DNA of 64,000 nt from Apostichopus japonicus (lineage: Eukaryota > Echinodermata > Holothuroidea > Aspidochirotida > Stichopodidae), in assembly GCF_037975245.1 (NCBI RefSeq), contig NC_092573.1:3843501-3907500 (forward strand). The letters are read 5' to 3'. A program made the position numbers and the translations under genes. This document shows positions 35,071-49,300 of the stretch, in pieces. How positions within the stretch are numbered: position 1 is the first letter of the stretch; each line of letters opens with the position of its first letter. Under the pieces are notes generated by a model that saw nothing but the letters and a program-made list of their open reading frames with translations, made no database searches and was not told the DNA's origin.

Positions 35071-38000
35071 CAAGTACTGTATTAAATGAAATGGGAGAGG
35101 GAAAGGGGTCATACCACTTACATGGTATGCTAGGTAGGCTACTGTTCCTTCTGACTGGCAACTTTGGCAAAGGGACACAACTAAACTTGACTAAACTGAT
35201 TAGTTGATTTAACAAAGGACTTATTATCCCAAGGTCACAAGTTCAATCCCCATAACACCTAAAGTTTCTTTGCCCTTTACTTCCTGTAATTTCCCAGCCT
35301 TTTTATTTGTTTGCTGATTCACTTAAATTTGAATACTACATATCAGAAATAACTTTAGTTGTTTGCATCTTTTAATATCAAATAATTCGGCCTGAAGGGA
35401 GAGGCTTTACTGAAGCTGAAAATGGCTTTATGAAGGAATTGTAAAGCATATACAGCCATCTACTTTAAATTTATTGATTATTTGAGTTTCTCTTGAATTC
35501 TGTTCACTTTGGATGGATATATTAAGCTCTGTTGGATCTAGAACATCTAACCTCCCTACCACTCTGTTTCACTAGAGTAAATACATGCAGTTGATGCTTA
35601 CATTACAATCTACGATGTTTCTTGTATGCTTTCTAGGTCACAATTCTTTAACAGATAGTTACAGGATTGCTGCACACGATATGTAACTGTGGCAACTTTT
35701 GTTTAATTCTTGGTTAAATTAATGTTCATATATCATTAACTATTATTGGATTACTAAGGTTGCAAACAGAGGCACATGGAATGTTGTGACTATTGATTGA
35801 TAGGCAAGTTACAGTGTATCAAGAAATTTTAGAATGTATTGATACAATTCAAACTAGAAAGCCAGTTGGCTTTGTGATTCCTTGACTAATGTAAAGGGAG
35901 TTAAATTTGTCCAAGAATTAAGTGTGAAGCAGAAAAGATCAGCTATTTCCAGCTCTTATTTGAAGCACTCCCTTGTGGGCATCAACCAATTATTCACTGG
36001 GTAAGGATTTTACAGTATTTTCTTCAATATCCAGAAAGAACAGTCTTCCTATATGCAATATAGACACAACTTTTACCAATTTTGAGCTAGCAAATCAAAT
36101 CTGCCACTAACCATACCTTTTAATAAATGAATAAGAGTTACATGACATTGTTCATACACCGTGAAATATTTTCACAACTACTGCCAAAGCCATCTAATAT
36201 AAATCACAGAGACCAATTTTGAGCCCATTTTAAGATAACCTGTTGACCTTTTGAAGCTGATAGTGAAAACTGATAAGGGCCACTTGAGTGTGTTTTCTAC
36301 AAATATATCATTCATAGCAGACAATTTGTGTATCTCTAGACTTGAAATCATGTGTGGGTAGTTACCCTTCCTTTCTTCATGCTTGTACTTCTCACTCTCA
36401 GATCTTCATGTGAGGCTGGCTGTGTTAACACTCAACCAGGTGCCTTTTTTGTGAGACCAATTTAGGTGCAATGTCTTTTAACTTTGCAACAAACTGAAGA
36501 CATGGTAGAACTTCTCAATTACTTTTCTCATAGATGTTAAATTATTTGGTTCGTATAAGATAGCATAAAGGTGGCATGTTTGCCTTTGGAATGTTTGCAG
36601 GCTATTAATAAATTCATCAAAGCATTACAAAAAGATGCTTTAATCTCTTCGTTTTCTCTTTACAAGTACATATGGTCATATATGACCGAAGTGAAATTAT
36701 TGTCACTTCCCTTTCTAAAGGAAAAAAAATGTTAAATCCCTTATGTTAATCACAATCCCCCCTCCCCCACCCACAGGGAATTTTCAATATGGATATCATC
36801 CTAAGGCCAAACCACAGGCTCTCCCTTTAACGTGAAAAATATGAAATTTTTGACATTCGGCATGCCGGTGGGTCATACAGCGAATCTGGGATATTAACGT
36901 AGATTGGACTGGAATGCACAATTTGTTGTGAAAAACAAACAGAAAAATACACCAAATATGAAATAATCTTTTTATCATAAATACTTAGCATACTCTCTGT
37001 AAAGGTAGTAAAGAGAAGTGAGACGGAAAGGACGAGAAAAAGATACGACGACCAGCAGGTTGATGTCTTAGGTGATTCAACATATTTGTGTATTAGATAT
37101 TCACAATATGCAATTTTGCCTTGACATAAACACTATTAATTACAACACGGGGAATTAGCATAAGCAGAGTATGACATGTGATAATGGTTGGAGTAAAACA
37201 TGATCAGGTTGTATCCACTTGAAAACATTCCAACCATCTAAAAAAGATCCTTCCAACTTGACTGTAGTTTGCATTGAATTTGCCTCAATCTTGGATACAG
37301 CATACACCACTGGTAACTAGAGACGAGGTACCGTAAAATGTTTTTTACTTTAGTCCACCAAGAGGCGTCAAAAGAGAGGCCTGGTTACCGGGGAAATTCT
37401 ACCAGGCCCCCTTTCTTGTAATCTTCATTTTACTCAAGGTATATTGTGAAACTGAGAATAAATTATCATTTATACCATATTTCCCCCAGCCCAATAAATG
37501 ACCCTGGAGCTTTACTGTAGCTCCTCCCCTCCCCCCCCCCCCTTTTCCTTTGAACTCTCTCCCCCTCTAATCAGGCCTGAGTCGCAAATTAGCACGAAGA
37601 ACAATCAAATTACACATGATGAACCTCAAAATGTCTGTAAAGTAAAACATTAAATAAATGTATGGCACCGGAAATTTTCTGTAACGGATAAAACAGTAAA
37701 TAAACTCAAAGAGCCAAATGATTTTATCCACACATTCTAATAGTTTGGTTGTAGGGTATCCTATTATATGCAAATGACACTTGACCTGGTCAAAATGATG
37801 CAAACCAAGACAAATGCAAAGCAAAATGTAGCTTTAACAAAGTAAGGTGAATTGACATTGTTCCCTTTTTACATTATCTTTGCTTCACACTACCCCCTGA
37901 CATCCACCCCTATCCACAATGTATACAATCTATGAAGTTTCAAAGAAATTTACATTTAAACAAAATCTTTTCTCAGCTTATTATAGCAGGCACAGACAAG

Positions 38001-40110
38001 TACAGGATAACCATACATTCATGTAGCAATGATATAATTAAGTCCAGGGTTAGGTAGCCAACTTTATGGAAAGCTTCTACAAATATTCTGTTTTCAAAGT
38101 ATTTTCATTATTAACCGGTAAGTTTTCTGACTTTGATTACGTAACGGAATATCAGCATTTAGAACAAGAAATAACGTGTGCAGGCGAATGAGAGCTTACT
38201 GGGTATAAAATGCCTGTGTGGGCATAAATGTCATTTTTTTTTTTTACCCCAAACTTTTAGGCAGCAACCTCTCTGTAAACTTTGACTATTTGAAAATGAT
38301 TTGGTGATAAAGCATGCTACATGAGTGGTGGGGTGAGAAGAGATGTTTTCAGTCTTACACCTCTGTCCATAGGTCTATCCAGAGATATGAGAAGGCTGCA
38401 ACAGAGGCATTCCTAGAATTACAGGCAACAAAATAACTCCATCCCCCCCTCCCAGACTCAGTAGAAAAAGATAAATGCTTCTCTAGGCTTAATTACAAAA
38501 TGTTTGATATTAGTATCAGATATTTCAAGTGAGAACTGTTGAAAGTATTCACCATCACCAGTTATCATTAACTGAAACATGCTAATATTGTTTTGTATTA
38601 CGAGGCAGGCAGAGAGTAGAGATTTTATTGACACTATACTTTTCTACGATGCTTTAGATACAGCTGACTCTGTACACCACAACACTAAAGTAGAAAACAA
38701 TCTAATCGCGATAAACTTGTCATATCGTAAATGTGGAGATCCATACCAAATGATTATTTATACTGAAAACCGATACTCAATAAATCAATTTAAAAAATAT
38801 TTCACATTGCACCGCCGGATAAACAAAACTTAAAACCATAATTTATACATCGGTCAGACGGCTCTGTGGTAATGTAAAAAGGCTGCAATGAGCAATTACG
38901 AATGAAGAACAGACAGAGGTCAAAGTACTGAAACGACTTTCTTTTCAATTTAAACATTATTTTGGGGTTAAATCGTATAAGTGACGACACCTGATCCCGT
39001 TTGACAAAGCTTTGCCAATCAAGTGCCAATTTGTGGTGGGATCAAACTTTTCTGTGAACGACACTTTCAATTTCAAAGGATGCATCAAAGTCGCACCTCT
39101 AATCGTTAGGTGAACTTCATTACTTTTAATAGTTCTCTCCTCAGCTGTGATGCTCAACGATATCGTACACATCAAAAGCAGTCTTGTCCCTGATGTGCAG
39201 CTTTAGACCCTAGAATGCAAATTTCCAGTGCAAATCCAATGCAAATCATCACATTTCAACAGCAAGAATTTTCTGTTTGTGGAACGTGAGGAATCGAGGC
39301 CCTTTAAATTTTTTTGTAGCCAGGTAATAGACACTCCAACTGTCACAAGTTGTTGAAATATCTGAATAATTATAAAATAACACTGAGTAAAACATACAGT
39401 AGAATGTAAATGCTTTCAGGCTGGGACAAGTCTTTGTAAAATAGAAATTACTGTGAGTAGTGACATATTGAATATGATTGCCACCAATCACTTAGAAGAT
39501 AATAGAGTGTTGTGATCTCTAAAAACAACACTGTTTAATGAAGAGAAGAGCCATTGGTTTGGTTAACGGGGAATAGTTCATCCGACGACCAAATTGCAAA
39601 CTGCTAAGCGCACTGACAAAATTTGCTACATAAAAAAAGAAAAAAAACCTTTCATAGTAGCTTTTGTACAAAGAAACTTTTGAATATATGGTAAAATAAA
39701 TTCACAAGCTGAATGGAGCTATGCAAAATGTAGACGCTAAAATTATTCCCTGGTTAAGACTTGGGGGGGGGGGGTGAGAAAGCACACCACATATACGCTT
39801 ACTTCATCTTCTTCTAATACAGATTACTTCACAATTTAATTAAATATTTAACATATCAATAGGAAAATACAACTTAGTTTGCTTCCACAAACACCATTGA
39901 AAAATTAAAAATGGTTTATTTTTTCGGTTGTGATGAAGGTTGGTCGCTGCAAAACGATACCAGCCAATCTACCGGTCCACCCAGTATAACATGATGACAC
40001 TAATAACTGCAGCAAAAAGTCCAAAATTGCCCCTACCGAATGACCGTGGTTACACCGCTTGACGAAATTGGTCGCCAATTCACCCCCAGGTGTTGTCTGC
40101 TGCGGGGGTT

Positions 40111-40116
40111 TTTATT
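40111..40116 (-). promoter_or_regulatory. Polyadenylation signal AATAAA (ubiquilin)
   Basis: TTTATT on the plus strand, AATAAA on the transcript, about 190 bp after the ubiquilin stop codon. Confidence 0.5.
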
Positions 40117-40303
40117 CCTTTTTACCTTGAAATCTTGTTATAGATAACTCCAATATTTGGTGACATGTACTTAGAATTTTGTCATGCATGTGCCCTTACA
40201 CAATCATTAGTGTACAAGCACCCATTTATGGCTTCTTATTTTTACCGCTTAATAAGGATGTGTCGTCAGCGTCGCGTAGCGAGACGTTCCGTTTAGTTCA
40301 CCG

Positions 40304-43300
40304 CTAGAGTATTAGTCTCTCCACGGCAGCGTTCACATCGCCATTCGTTGCTATCAATGCTTGGATGTTAGCATCTCTATTCACAAACCCCATCGCCGCC
40401 AGCTGTTCTAATTGTCTTTGATATCTCTGCTCTGCGGGAATCTACAATAGAAGAAGAAACATACAGGATACAGCATGAAAACTACAGACAGTTTTTCCAA
40501 ATCTGTATCAAAATAAGCTAAATCATATTACATAATAGAATGAGTAAAACAGTCTTTTCATGGTAAATAACCTCAGTCAGATCTACCATGCCAACCTCAC
40601 CCAACACACACAACCCGAAAGGGTTAACCTTTGTCCCTCCTCCCAACTCCCAACCCCCCCCCCACCGAAAAAAATTAAGTCCTGTTGACTGTTACGTCAA
40701 CTAAGAAGGTAACAATTTAACATTCTAACAAATTATGTATGTGGAAAGCATGACTACATTCTTTGGAAGCTTCCTTTGACGTTGCAAATGTCCTCCATCC
40801 AGTTAGGTTTACTCCATGTTAGATTTTTGCAGGTGATATTTGAGATTTTGCATCGTGAGATGATATATATAGATGAGACTGTGAGCCTCAGGGTAAAGCC
40901 AAGTTGGGGGGTATGCACCCACGGAGCCCAGCTGTTCAGTTTTATTTCCTACCCCATTCAAGAATTTTCCATACTGGCCTATTTATAACTGTCACTACAG
41001 TTTCATCCCTAAGAGAAGGAATAAACTTTACCTTCCTGGAATTCATCAGAACATTTCCTACCATGACTATTACATTAGAGACGCTCCCTCATTATGCTTA
41101 AAAGACCCACTTTTCTTATGAAATCAAAAGTCCTCCAGTTAACCTTAGGCTTGGTCTTACATGTGTCTATCACTGTTAGGGTATCAATGTGGAAAACCAT
41201 AAATGAGGATATGCTTGAACGTAGAAACTTCTTTACTTTTTTTTACTTCTGTTTTATCCCACTGTTTAACCCTGACCAGCTTTTTCTTTTATTAATTTAT
41301 TTCAATTAACCATTTGAGCACCTTACACCCTTGCACCCTTTGTTACAAGCCATCAAATTGTATCAAATACAAAAACTCAGGTGCCATTCCCCCCCCCCCC
41401 CCCCTACTTTCTCTGTCTCCTAAGATTGTTTGAAAACTCCTCTTGGTTAAAAGAGAAAGGCAAATTCATCCTATTCAGACATTGAAATACCATCGTCACC
41501 ATATCATAGGTTTTCTTGAGTTACAAGACGTTGCTTATTGAGACTCACCTGACTGTTGCCCTGACTTGGCTGACCAGTGGACATTGCTTGAAGCATCTGT
41601 GTCATGAGATCCCCCCACTGGCTATTCTGCCCCAGGGCAGGGGTTGGGGTAGTGGTAGTGCCACTCGAAGGGGTTGTGGTGGTACCTGTTGAAGGGGTTG
41701 TAGTGGTTCCCGCAGACCCTGCAGGAGTACTTGTCGTGGATGAAGCTGTAGGCGTTGTGGTTCCAGGTGCTGTACCCACACCACCCCCAAACCTAAGAAT
41801 ACAAAGGTATATATACATATATTAACTGACTGCAACTCAAATACACACTGAAGGATGATGACGGGTAACACAAAAGAGATTCAAAGCATTGTGCTGGAAT
41901 GGAGGTTCATTTTTTGTAAGAATTGAACAACCGTACAGCCCAAAAAGAACAGGACTTTCACCTACTCTTGCAGAAGGTTGTTAATGCAAGTTGCAATTTG
42001 AAAACTGTTCTGTGAGGACACATATGGATGTTAGGAATGCATATTACTAGATATTATGAGACATCACTTACGCTGGTAGAAGAGCCGGTGCTTCATTCGC
42101 CAAGTCGGCCATTCCCTGCTGAATCTGAAGAATAGCCTGCAAAACACGAGGATTACTCATCGCTGTCTGGACCTCTGGATTCTGCATCTATATGTTAAAG
42201 ATAGTTTTCGAACCGAAAAGTTATGAAAGACATGGCAATACTTGGATATGATGAGTTGATGACGTCAGTTAATACAAAGTGCTGGGGCTCAGATATGATG
42301 ACATCAGTTAATACAAAGTGCTGGGGTTAGACTTGTAAACTGCCAGTTTGATTTGTATAAACTGGGAAGACACTACTCAAACATGATCTATTAAAAACAT
42401 TCAAACCTTTACATTGCTTGCATAACTTTTGAACATCAAATAACACTTTTATTTCAAGATATTTTCCTCTAAAACTAACAATAATCTCTTAAAAGGGGGC
42501 TATGTTTCCAAGATGTATGGATATGTGACTGCTTCTGTGTAAAGCTGCATAACCCACAAAACTGTCATAGAAATGTTGTTCTTATTACATACATAGCCAT
42601 GAGTATGCTTTTTGCTTTTATAAATTGTGTGTTGCGAACAGATATTTAATGCATTAGAGAAATGCTTTGAACTTTTCATGAGAGTGTCTCCAGAGATAAT
42701 TTATTGCTACTAAAAGCAGAAGGTATACTATGCTTGGTGTGAGTTACATTGTAATTCTCAACAGAACTGAAGACAAAGAGGAAATGTAGATAGTGACTTT
42801 TACCTGGTTTAGGAAGGTTGGTAACATCTGTAACATTTGTTCCTGCATCTCTGGGTTTCCTTCCAGCATTGGATTGCTACGAACGATCTGCAAAAACAAT
42901 CAACAAAAGATCAAAACACATCTACATGTAATGTTTAATAGTTTAACAGTTTCTAAGACAACCATTGAGTGGGGGTGGGGAGGATGGGTGTGAATCATCA
43001 CATTAGGCAAATACAAAGTTCTATTTTGCCAGGAAAATGTGGGACCTTTATCCAGTTTGTGTGTTACAAGGCCAAGTGTAAATTTGATAGATAACACTTG
43101 CTAACTGTGGGTTTGATAGATAACGATCACATGTGATGCTAACTGTGGGTTTGATAGATAATACTCACATGCGATGCTAACTGTGGGTTTGATAGATAGC
43201 ACTCACATGTGATGCTAACTGTAGGTTTGATAGATAATACTCACATGTGATGCTAACTGTGGGTTTGATAGATAGCACTCACATGTGATGCTAACTGTAG

Positions 43301-46300
43301 GTTTGATAGATAATACTCACATGTGATGCTAACTGTGGGTTTGATAGATAATACTCACATGTGATGCTAACTGTGGGTTTGATAGATAGCACTCACATGT
43401 GATGCTAACTGTGGGTTTGATAGATAGCACTCACAAGTGATGCTAACTGTGGGTTTGATAGATAGCACTCACATGTGATGATAACTGTAGGTTTGATAGA
43501 TAATACTCACATGTGATGCTAACTGTGGGTTTGATAGATAGCACTCACATGTGATGATAACTGTAGGTTTGATAGATAATACTCACATGTGATGCTAACT
43601 GTGGGTTTGATAGATAATACTCACATGTGATGCTAACTGTAGGTTTGATAGATAGCACTCACATGTGATGCTAACTGTAGGTTTGATAGATAATACTCAC
43701 ATGTGATGCTAACTGTGGGTTTGATAGATAATACTCACATGTGATGCTAACTGTAGGTTTGATAGATAGCACTCACATGTGATGCTAACTGTAGGTTTGA
43801 TAGATAATACTCACATGTGATGCTAACTGTAGGTTTGATAGATAGCACTCACATGTGATGCTAACTGTAGGTCTGATAGATAATACTCACATGTGATGCT
43901 AACTGCAGGTTTGATAGATAATACTCACATGTGATGCTAACTGTGGGTTTGATAGATAGCACTCACATGTGATGCTAACTGCAGGTTTGATAGATAATAC
44001 TCACATGCGATGCTAACTGTGGGTTTGATAGATAGCACTCACATGTGATGCTAACTGTAGGTTTGATAGATAATACTCACATGTGATGCTAACTGTGGGT
44101 TTGATAGATAGCACTCACATGTGATGATAACTGTAGGTTTGATAGATAATACTCACATGTGATGCTAACTGTGGGTTTGATAGATAGCACTCACATGTGA
44201 TGCTAACTGTAGGTTTGATAGATAATACTCACATGTGATGCTAACTGTGGGTTTGACTGCATACTCTGCATCATAGCCTGCATATACGGTGTTGACATCA
44301 TGTTTTGCATCAAATCTGGGTTTCCAGCAATTTGAGATAACAAGCTTTGCATTCCAGGGCTATTGTAAACATGTGGACCAGCTGTAGTGAACAGAAAAAG
44401 GAATCAGTTCATACAGAGATATATTTGAAGTAGTTTTTCTTCCCAAATACCGCAGTCGGAGAACTTTATTTCTTACACGGAAATTAAAAAATTTTAACTC
44501 ACAAGAATGCCAGCCAAATTAAATCATCACATCTAAAATCATAGCTGTAACTATGGCTAGTGGTGCCATTCATGACCTATACTACTGTAATGCAATGCAG
44601 GGTTATCCTATGAGGGAGCATCTTCCCTGTAAAGGTGCAGGTGAATACTATGTACAAGACACCAATAACAATTGTTTACAGCATCGATATACATGTTCCT
44701 TTACAACACTGTTTAGACTGATATCTCGGTACAAATTACTAGGCCACAAGCTTCAAATAACTTACAGAACCAACAGTGAACCAACAGAGGTGGATGTTAC
44801 TTTCGAATTTGCTACAGTAAGCAAGACACTTGCCATGATGTAAGATACCAAATTTGGCTTGTAACCCTAGGTTACCAACCTAACATGGGTATGTATTTCT
44901 TTTCTTTTTCTGTGGCTGTGCCTAGTCAACTCTCTGCTTTAATCCCTATTATATAACAGCCTGGCAGTCTTAATAGGAAAGTAGCACACTAACTCACCAC
45001 CTTGCAGAGGTGTCTGTGTTTGGGGCCGAGAGTTACTGGATGAACTTGTAGCCGTTGTTGAAGAACCAGATGAAGTTGACCCTGATCCTGGTGAGGCCCA
45101 AGGGTTCGGTAATGGTGCCGTATTTTCCCTTCCCTGCTGACTCGACGTGCTCCCTGAGAGACAGTAAAAACCGATTTGTTATCAAATTGAAAAAGACTTA
45201 AAACTGAACAGATCAACACATATTGAGGTTGAGATGGCTGTTGAGCTTGTCACTGATAAACGAGTCGATGCCCACTTACCTTGTGTAGTCCCGCTGTTGG
45301 CAAGTGCTGCAAATGGATTTCCAGTGAGCTGTTCTTGAGCTGCATTCATCATAGGTTCTTGGATATCTGTATACATCCTGCGTAAGGCGTTATAGCCACC
45401 AGGTAGACTCTGGTAAAAATCAAATGGTGAACAAAATGTCAGACTTTTCATTGTTGCATCTTTTAAGTCAAACTACGCTCATATTCAGGGCTCGGTAAGC
45501 TTTATCAGCATGAGTCAATGTCGGACAGAGAAATCTAAAGGAGAACTACAATAATTAAAGCGGCTGCTTGCTATACTACTAACAATAACATATTACAACA
45601 TCAACTTTCCACCAGACTAAGATATTAGTGCAGTGTTTCTTTAAACATAATGAAACATGTTGTAACAGTTGCGAGTATCTATAACAGCATATCCCAAAAT
45701 ATGATTCCAACTTCCTCTCGATTTTTGTTTTCCATTTGTAACACCAGAACCCCTGCTCTTGTGGTACGTTACATGTTGTGGCATGAGCAACACGCCATAC
45801 AATAGCAGTCTGTCTTATGTGGCATCGCCCAACAGACCCAACCTATCTGCGACTACCCCCAATGCTTTTCGATGGATGTAAAACAACGACGTCAAAAATT
45901 AAATATTGAGTACCTCAAGGTTACTCAGTGCTCTATCCTGCGTCCTCATCATCTCTTGCATTGCTGCTGGGTTCCTGGCAATCTCCATCGTCTGCCGTAA
46001 AAGCTCTGGATTATTTAGCATGTGTGCGATCTCAGGATTCCTCTGAAATAGAGAGTGCGTTTTCAAAGCAATTAGAACACACACTGCAGTGGAAGACTAA
46101 TGTGCCGTATTCATGCCAAACTTCATGGCATGGGGGACATGTTTGCCTTTAAGACAGTTTAGTGCCCACTCAGATTATGCACACTTGAAGTACAATGACA
46201 AAATAGATACAAAACATACACAACATATCTCCCAATTGATGAACATTTGCAGTGATTTGTACGAAAATTCAGTTTGGTTTGCCCTTTGCAAGCAAGCGAA

Positions 46301-49300
46301 AGGAAAATAATCTTCTAGACAGAATCAGCCAAGGGCGTAGGAACCGGGGGGGCTGGGGGGCGCCAGCCCCCCAGTGAAAAATGTGGAGGGGCGGAAGTAT
46401 CATTCCGCCCCCCCACTTCGCAAGTCAAAAAACCCCTTTTTCATTTCCAAATGAGAAAAAAATCTCATTTGGAGCACCAAATTGCATCTAAGGCCAGGTG
46501 AAAATACAAAATTAAGTTTACAAAATGGAGTGGGTGTTGAAGTGTGCTATATTGCACCAAATTGCATCTGAGGCCACCTGGAAATGCAAAAAAATCCAAA
46601 GGGGAGGGGGACACCCCCTCCCCTTAGACCCCTCCCCAAGGCCGGCCATCAGTCTTCAGCCCCCCCACTCAAAAGTAACTTCCTACGCCAATGGAATCAG
46701 CGATTTAATTGAGAGGAATGATAAAGCAGGAGCAAAGCTAACCATCATCTTTAGCTAAGTACTAAAACAAAGTCATGACATGTATTGTTCCTTAAGAGGG
46801 GAGGGGGGGGGGACCAGTACTTTCCCTTTCTCTTTCTTTTTCATATTTTCAGGGTGAATGTAATCAGTGCTGACACTGAATCCAATAACAGTAGGTCATC
46901 GTAACAACTTCCAATATCTTAGACTTTGGCATTTCAAAACCTGATATTATGACAAAAAAACTAAAGGTTGCAAGTAAGGAAATCCATTGAAACTACAACA
47001 AAACGTGTGGCTCAATGATATCCCTAGTTAAACTTGCTTGTGTCTTTGGATTGGTTCATGTCTAATACAGGGATGTAAGTGCAGCCCAAAAAAAAAATAC
47101 GGAAAACTATTCGGAGACCCCGGGTGAATGCCGTCCTAACACATCCTAGCTCTGACTACTTACACACTATCGCTATGCTAGCTCAAAAGTATTAGCGCTA
47201 ACACATCCTACTCCTAGTTCTGACTACTTACACACTATCGTTATGTTAGGCTAGCTCAAAGTTACGAATACGTCGCAGCGAACTCCGAAATAAAAAACAG
47301 TCTCACATTCGAATGCGATCACAAATATTAACTATCATATGCGAATCCCGTAGATTTCCGCCGCTCACAAATATCACAAGCGTTAATTCCGAAACTTATG
47401 TCGAGCACCAGCAGTTAAGAAGATGTGAATTAGGCAAGGTTTTTCAATGACAGAAATGAGCTATGGCGATTTGAAGTTCGCACGTACGCAACGATGTTCA
47501 CATGGCACAATGTTGTACATTGCAATGCGATGTGTAACAGGAAATGGTATTTTGGTCGATTGATGAGTGAAAATTGAAGTTAGCTTGCTGCAACGGGCCA
47601 GGCATTTTTGCCGCATTGTGTCTTTGATATTCGTACAATTTTGTGGAAACTTTAATTGAATTTAAAAAAAAACGGATTTCCGTAAAAATACGGAAGACTT
47701 ACATCCCTGCTAATAAGGTTGAGTGTGTAAAGGCCTGAGGGTCAATACAGCTATTATACCTCCCACATGGGCCACATTCCAATTGGGAAACTTGTCCATC
47801 ACAACTGTCAAGATTACATAAACCAATGGTCGGGATTTTGAAGGATAATTTGTCAGAAAAAGCTCCCTGTAGCTGGCCCTGTTTGGCAAAGTTGACCAAT
47901 TTACAATACAAATCCTGACGATACTGGTGCTTGCTGAATAATCCATGATCACGATAAAAAAAATTCTCTCAAGACAGTCTCAAACTTACTACACTGGCCC
48001 AAGAAATATATATTTAGCTGATCCATATTTTCATGGAATATATTCCATATGTGAGCAAGACTTACCTCCATCAGCTGCTGCATCTGGGGATTCCCCATAA
48101 TCATCTGTCTCATCATTTCTGGATTCTGCATCAGATTCTGTACCATGGGATTATCTAACACCTGTCTCATCATGTCTGGATTAGACATCAGCTGTTATGG
48201 AAATGAAAATAAAAACAATAAAAACTATCATAACAAGAACATTTCCTGTGCATGGTACTGTTCTTGACAAGTCCCAATTTTCTACTCAATGAACTTTGTT
48301 GGTTTTTTTTACCTTCCTTACATATAGTCAAATTCCTCATACCAAGGTAAAGAGCATGAGAATGGGATATAATTAGCAAGAGTGTTATATACAGTTTTTT
48401 TTTTTCAAGTAAAGCTCCTTTCTTGAATGACTTTCCTTTGGGTGAAAAACATCTGCTGGACTATTGTGTGGGGTTTGGCGTAACTGCCTAATTTGCTGGG
48501 GGGGGGGGGGGGGCAATGCTACAATTACTGGCAAGGAGCGTATTAGTTAATGTATTAGAGGTACAGGAGGAGGTGGACAGTGGTCACCACTGCCTTGTAC
48601 CTAGCAGGCTGGAGTCCCTTTGGACCGACAGTAACCACTCCCTCCATGTCCAGCTTATGACATAGTGGTATGCTCAGGAAGTCTTCTTCTGTTACCAAAA
48701 CCTGCTATCCTCTATATTTCATTCCTCATACTATTAAAACTCATAATATTAATTTAAAACGTTGCCTTTTCTGCACAGCCGGCTGTTTTTCAGGTTTTCT
48801 TTTTTTTTAGTTTGACTTCTTTACTCTTTTATGTTTTATTGCCTTGCGAGCACTGTAGTTTCCTTTTAAGGATCAATAAAAGTTATTCATACAGTACTTT
48901 TCCTCTTATAGTGCTATCACACTACGAGCAAAACTGATCACAATTTGACAAGCTCCTAGGCTGATGGATGTCCAGGTTATCTCACTCAATTTAAAGATTA
49001 CTTAAGAACCTGTACCTGCTGTTGCATCTGCTGAGACATCTGAGCGAAATTTGCCGAGTCTAGACCGAGGCCAGATAAACCTGACATCCCTAAGCCACCC
49101 ATGCTACCAAATAAGGGATTAGCAGTATTTGGAGCAGGTCCAGTAGTGGTACTCCCTGTACTTGATGTGGACGTGGAATTATTAGCTTCTGAGGGCTGCG
49201 GAGCTGGGGAAGTCGGAGATGGAGATGTGGTATCTGTTGGACTCTGTGGAGGAAATAAAGTTTCCATTTGGAGGTCAATTGGTGAACTATACCTGGATCC

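Larger units (their letters stand above)
34902..40303. other. Intergenic between UPF0449 and ubiquilin 3' ends
   Basis: About 5.4 kb without a recognisable gene. The two flanking genes converge here. It contains C-runs near 37538, T-runs near 38235 and a G-run near 39763. The minus-strand frame 39175-38957 is open and looks protein-like in composition, but I recognise no family and saw no joining exon. Confidence 0.5.

Noticed and set aside
41604..41871. Val- or Gln/Leu-rich frames opposite or shifted to ubiquilin exon 12
   Set aside because: They are shadows of the Thr/Pro-rich coding repeat in exon 12.
43085..44258. CRISPR-like regular repeat array
   Set aside because: Units are contiguous with no unique spacers, and the genome is eukaryotic; it is a minisatellite overlapping an exon end.
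44553..44843. Plus-strand 96-codon open frame inside a ubiquilin intron
   Set aside because: No recognisable domain, no splice partners, and composition like the surrounding intron.
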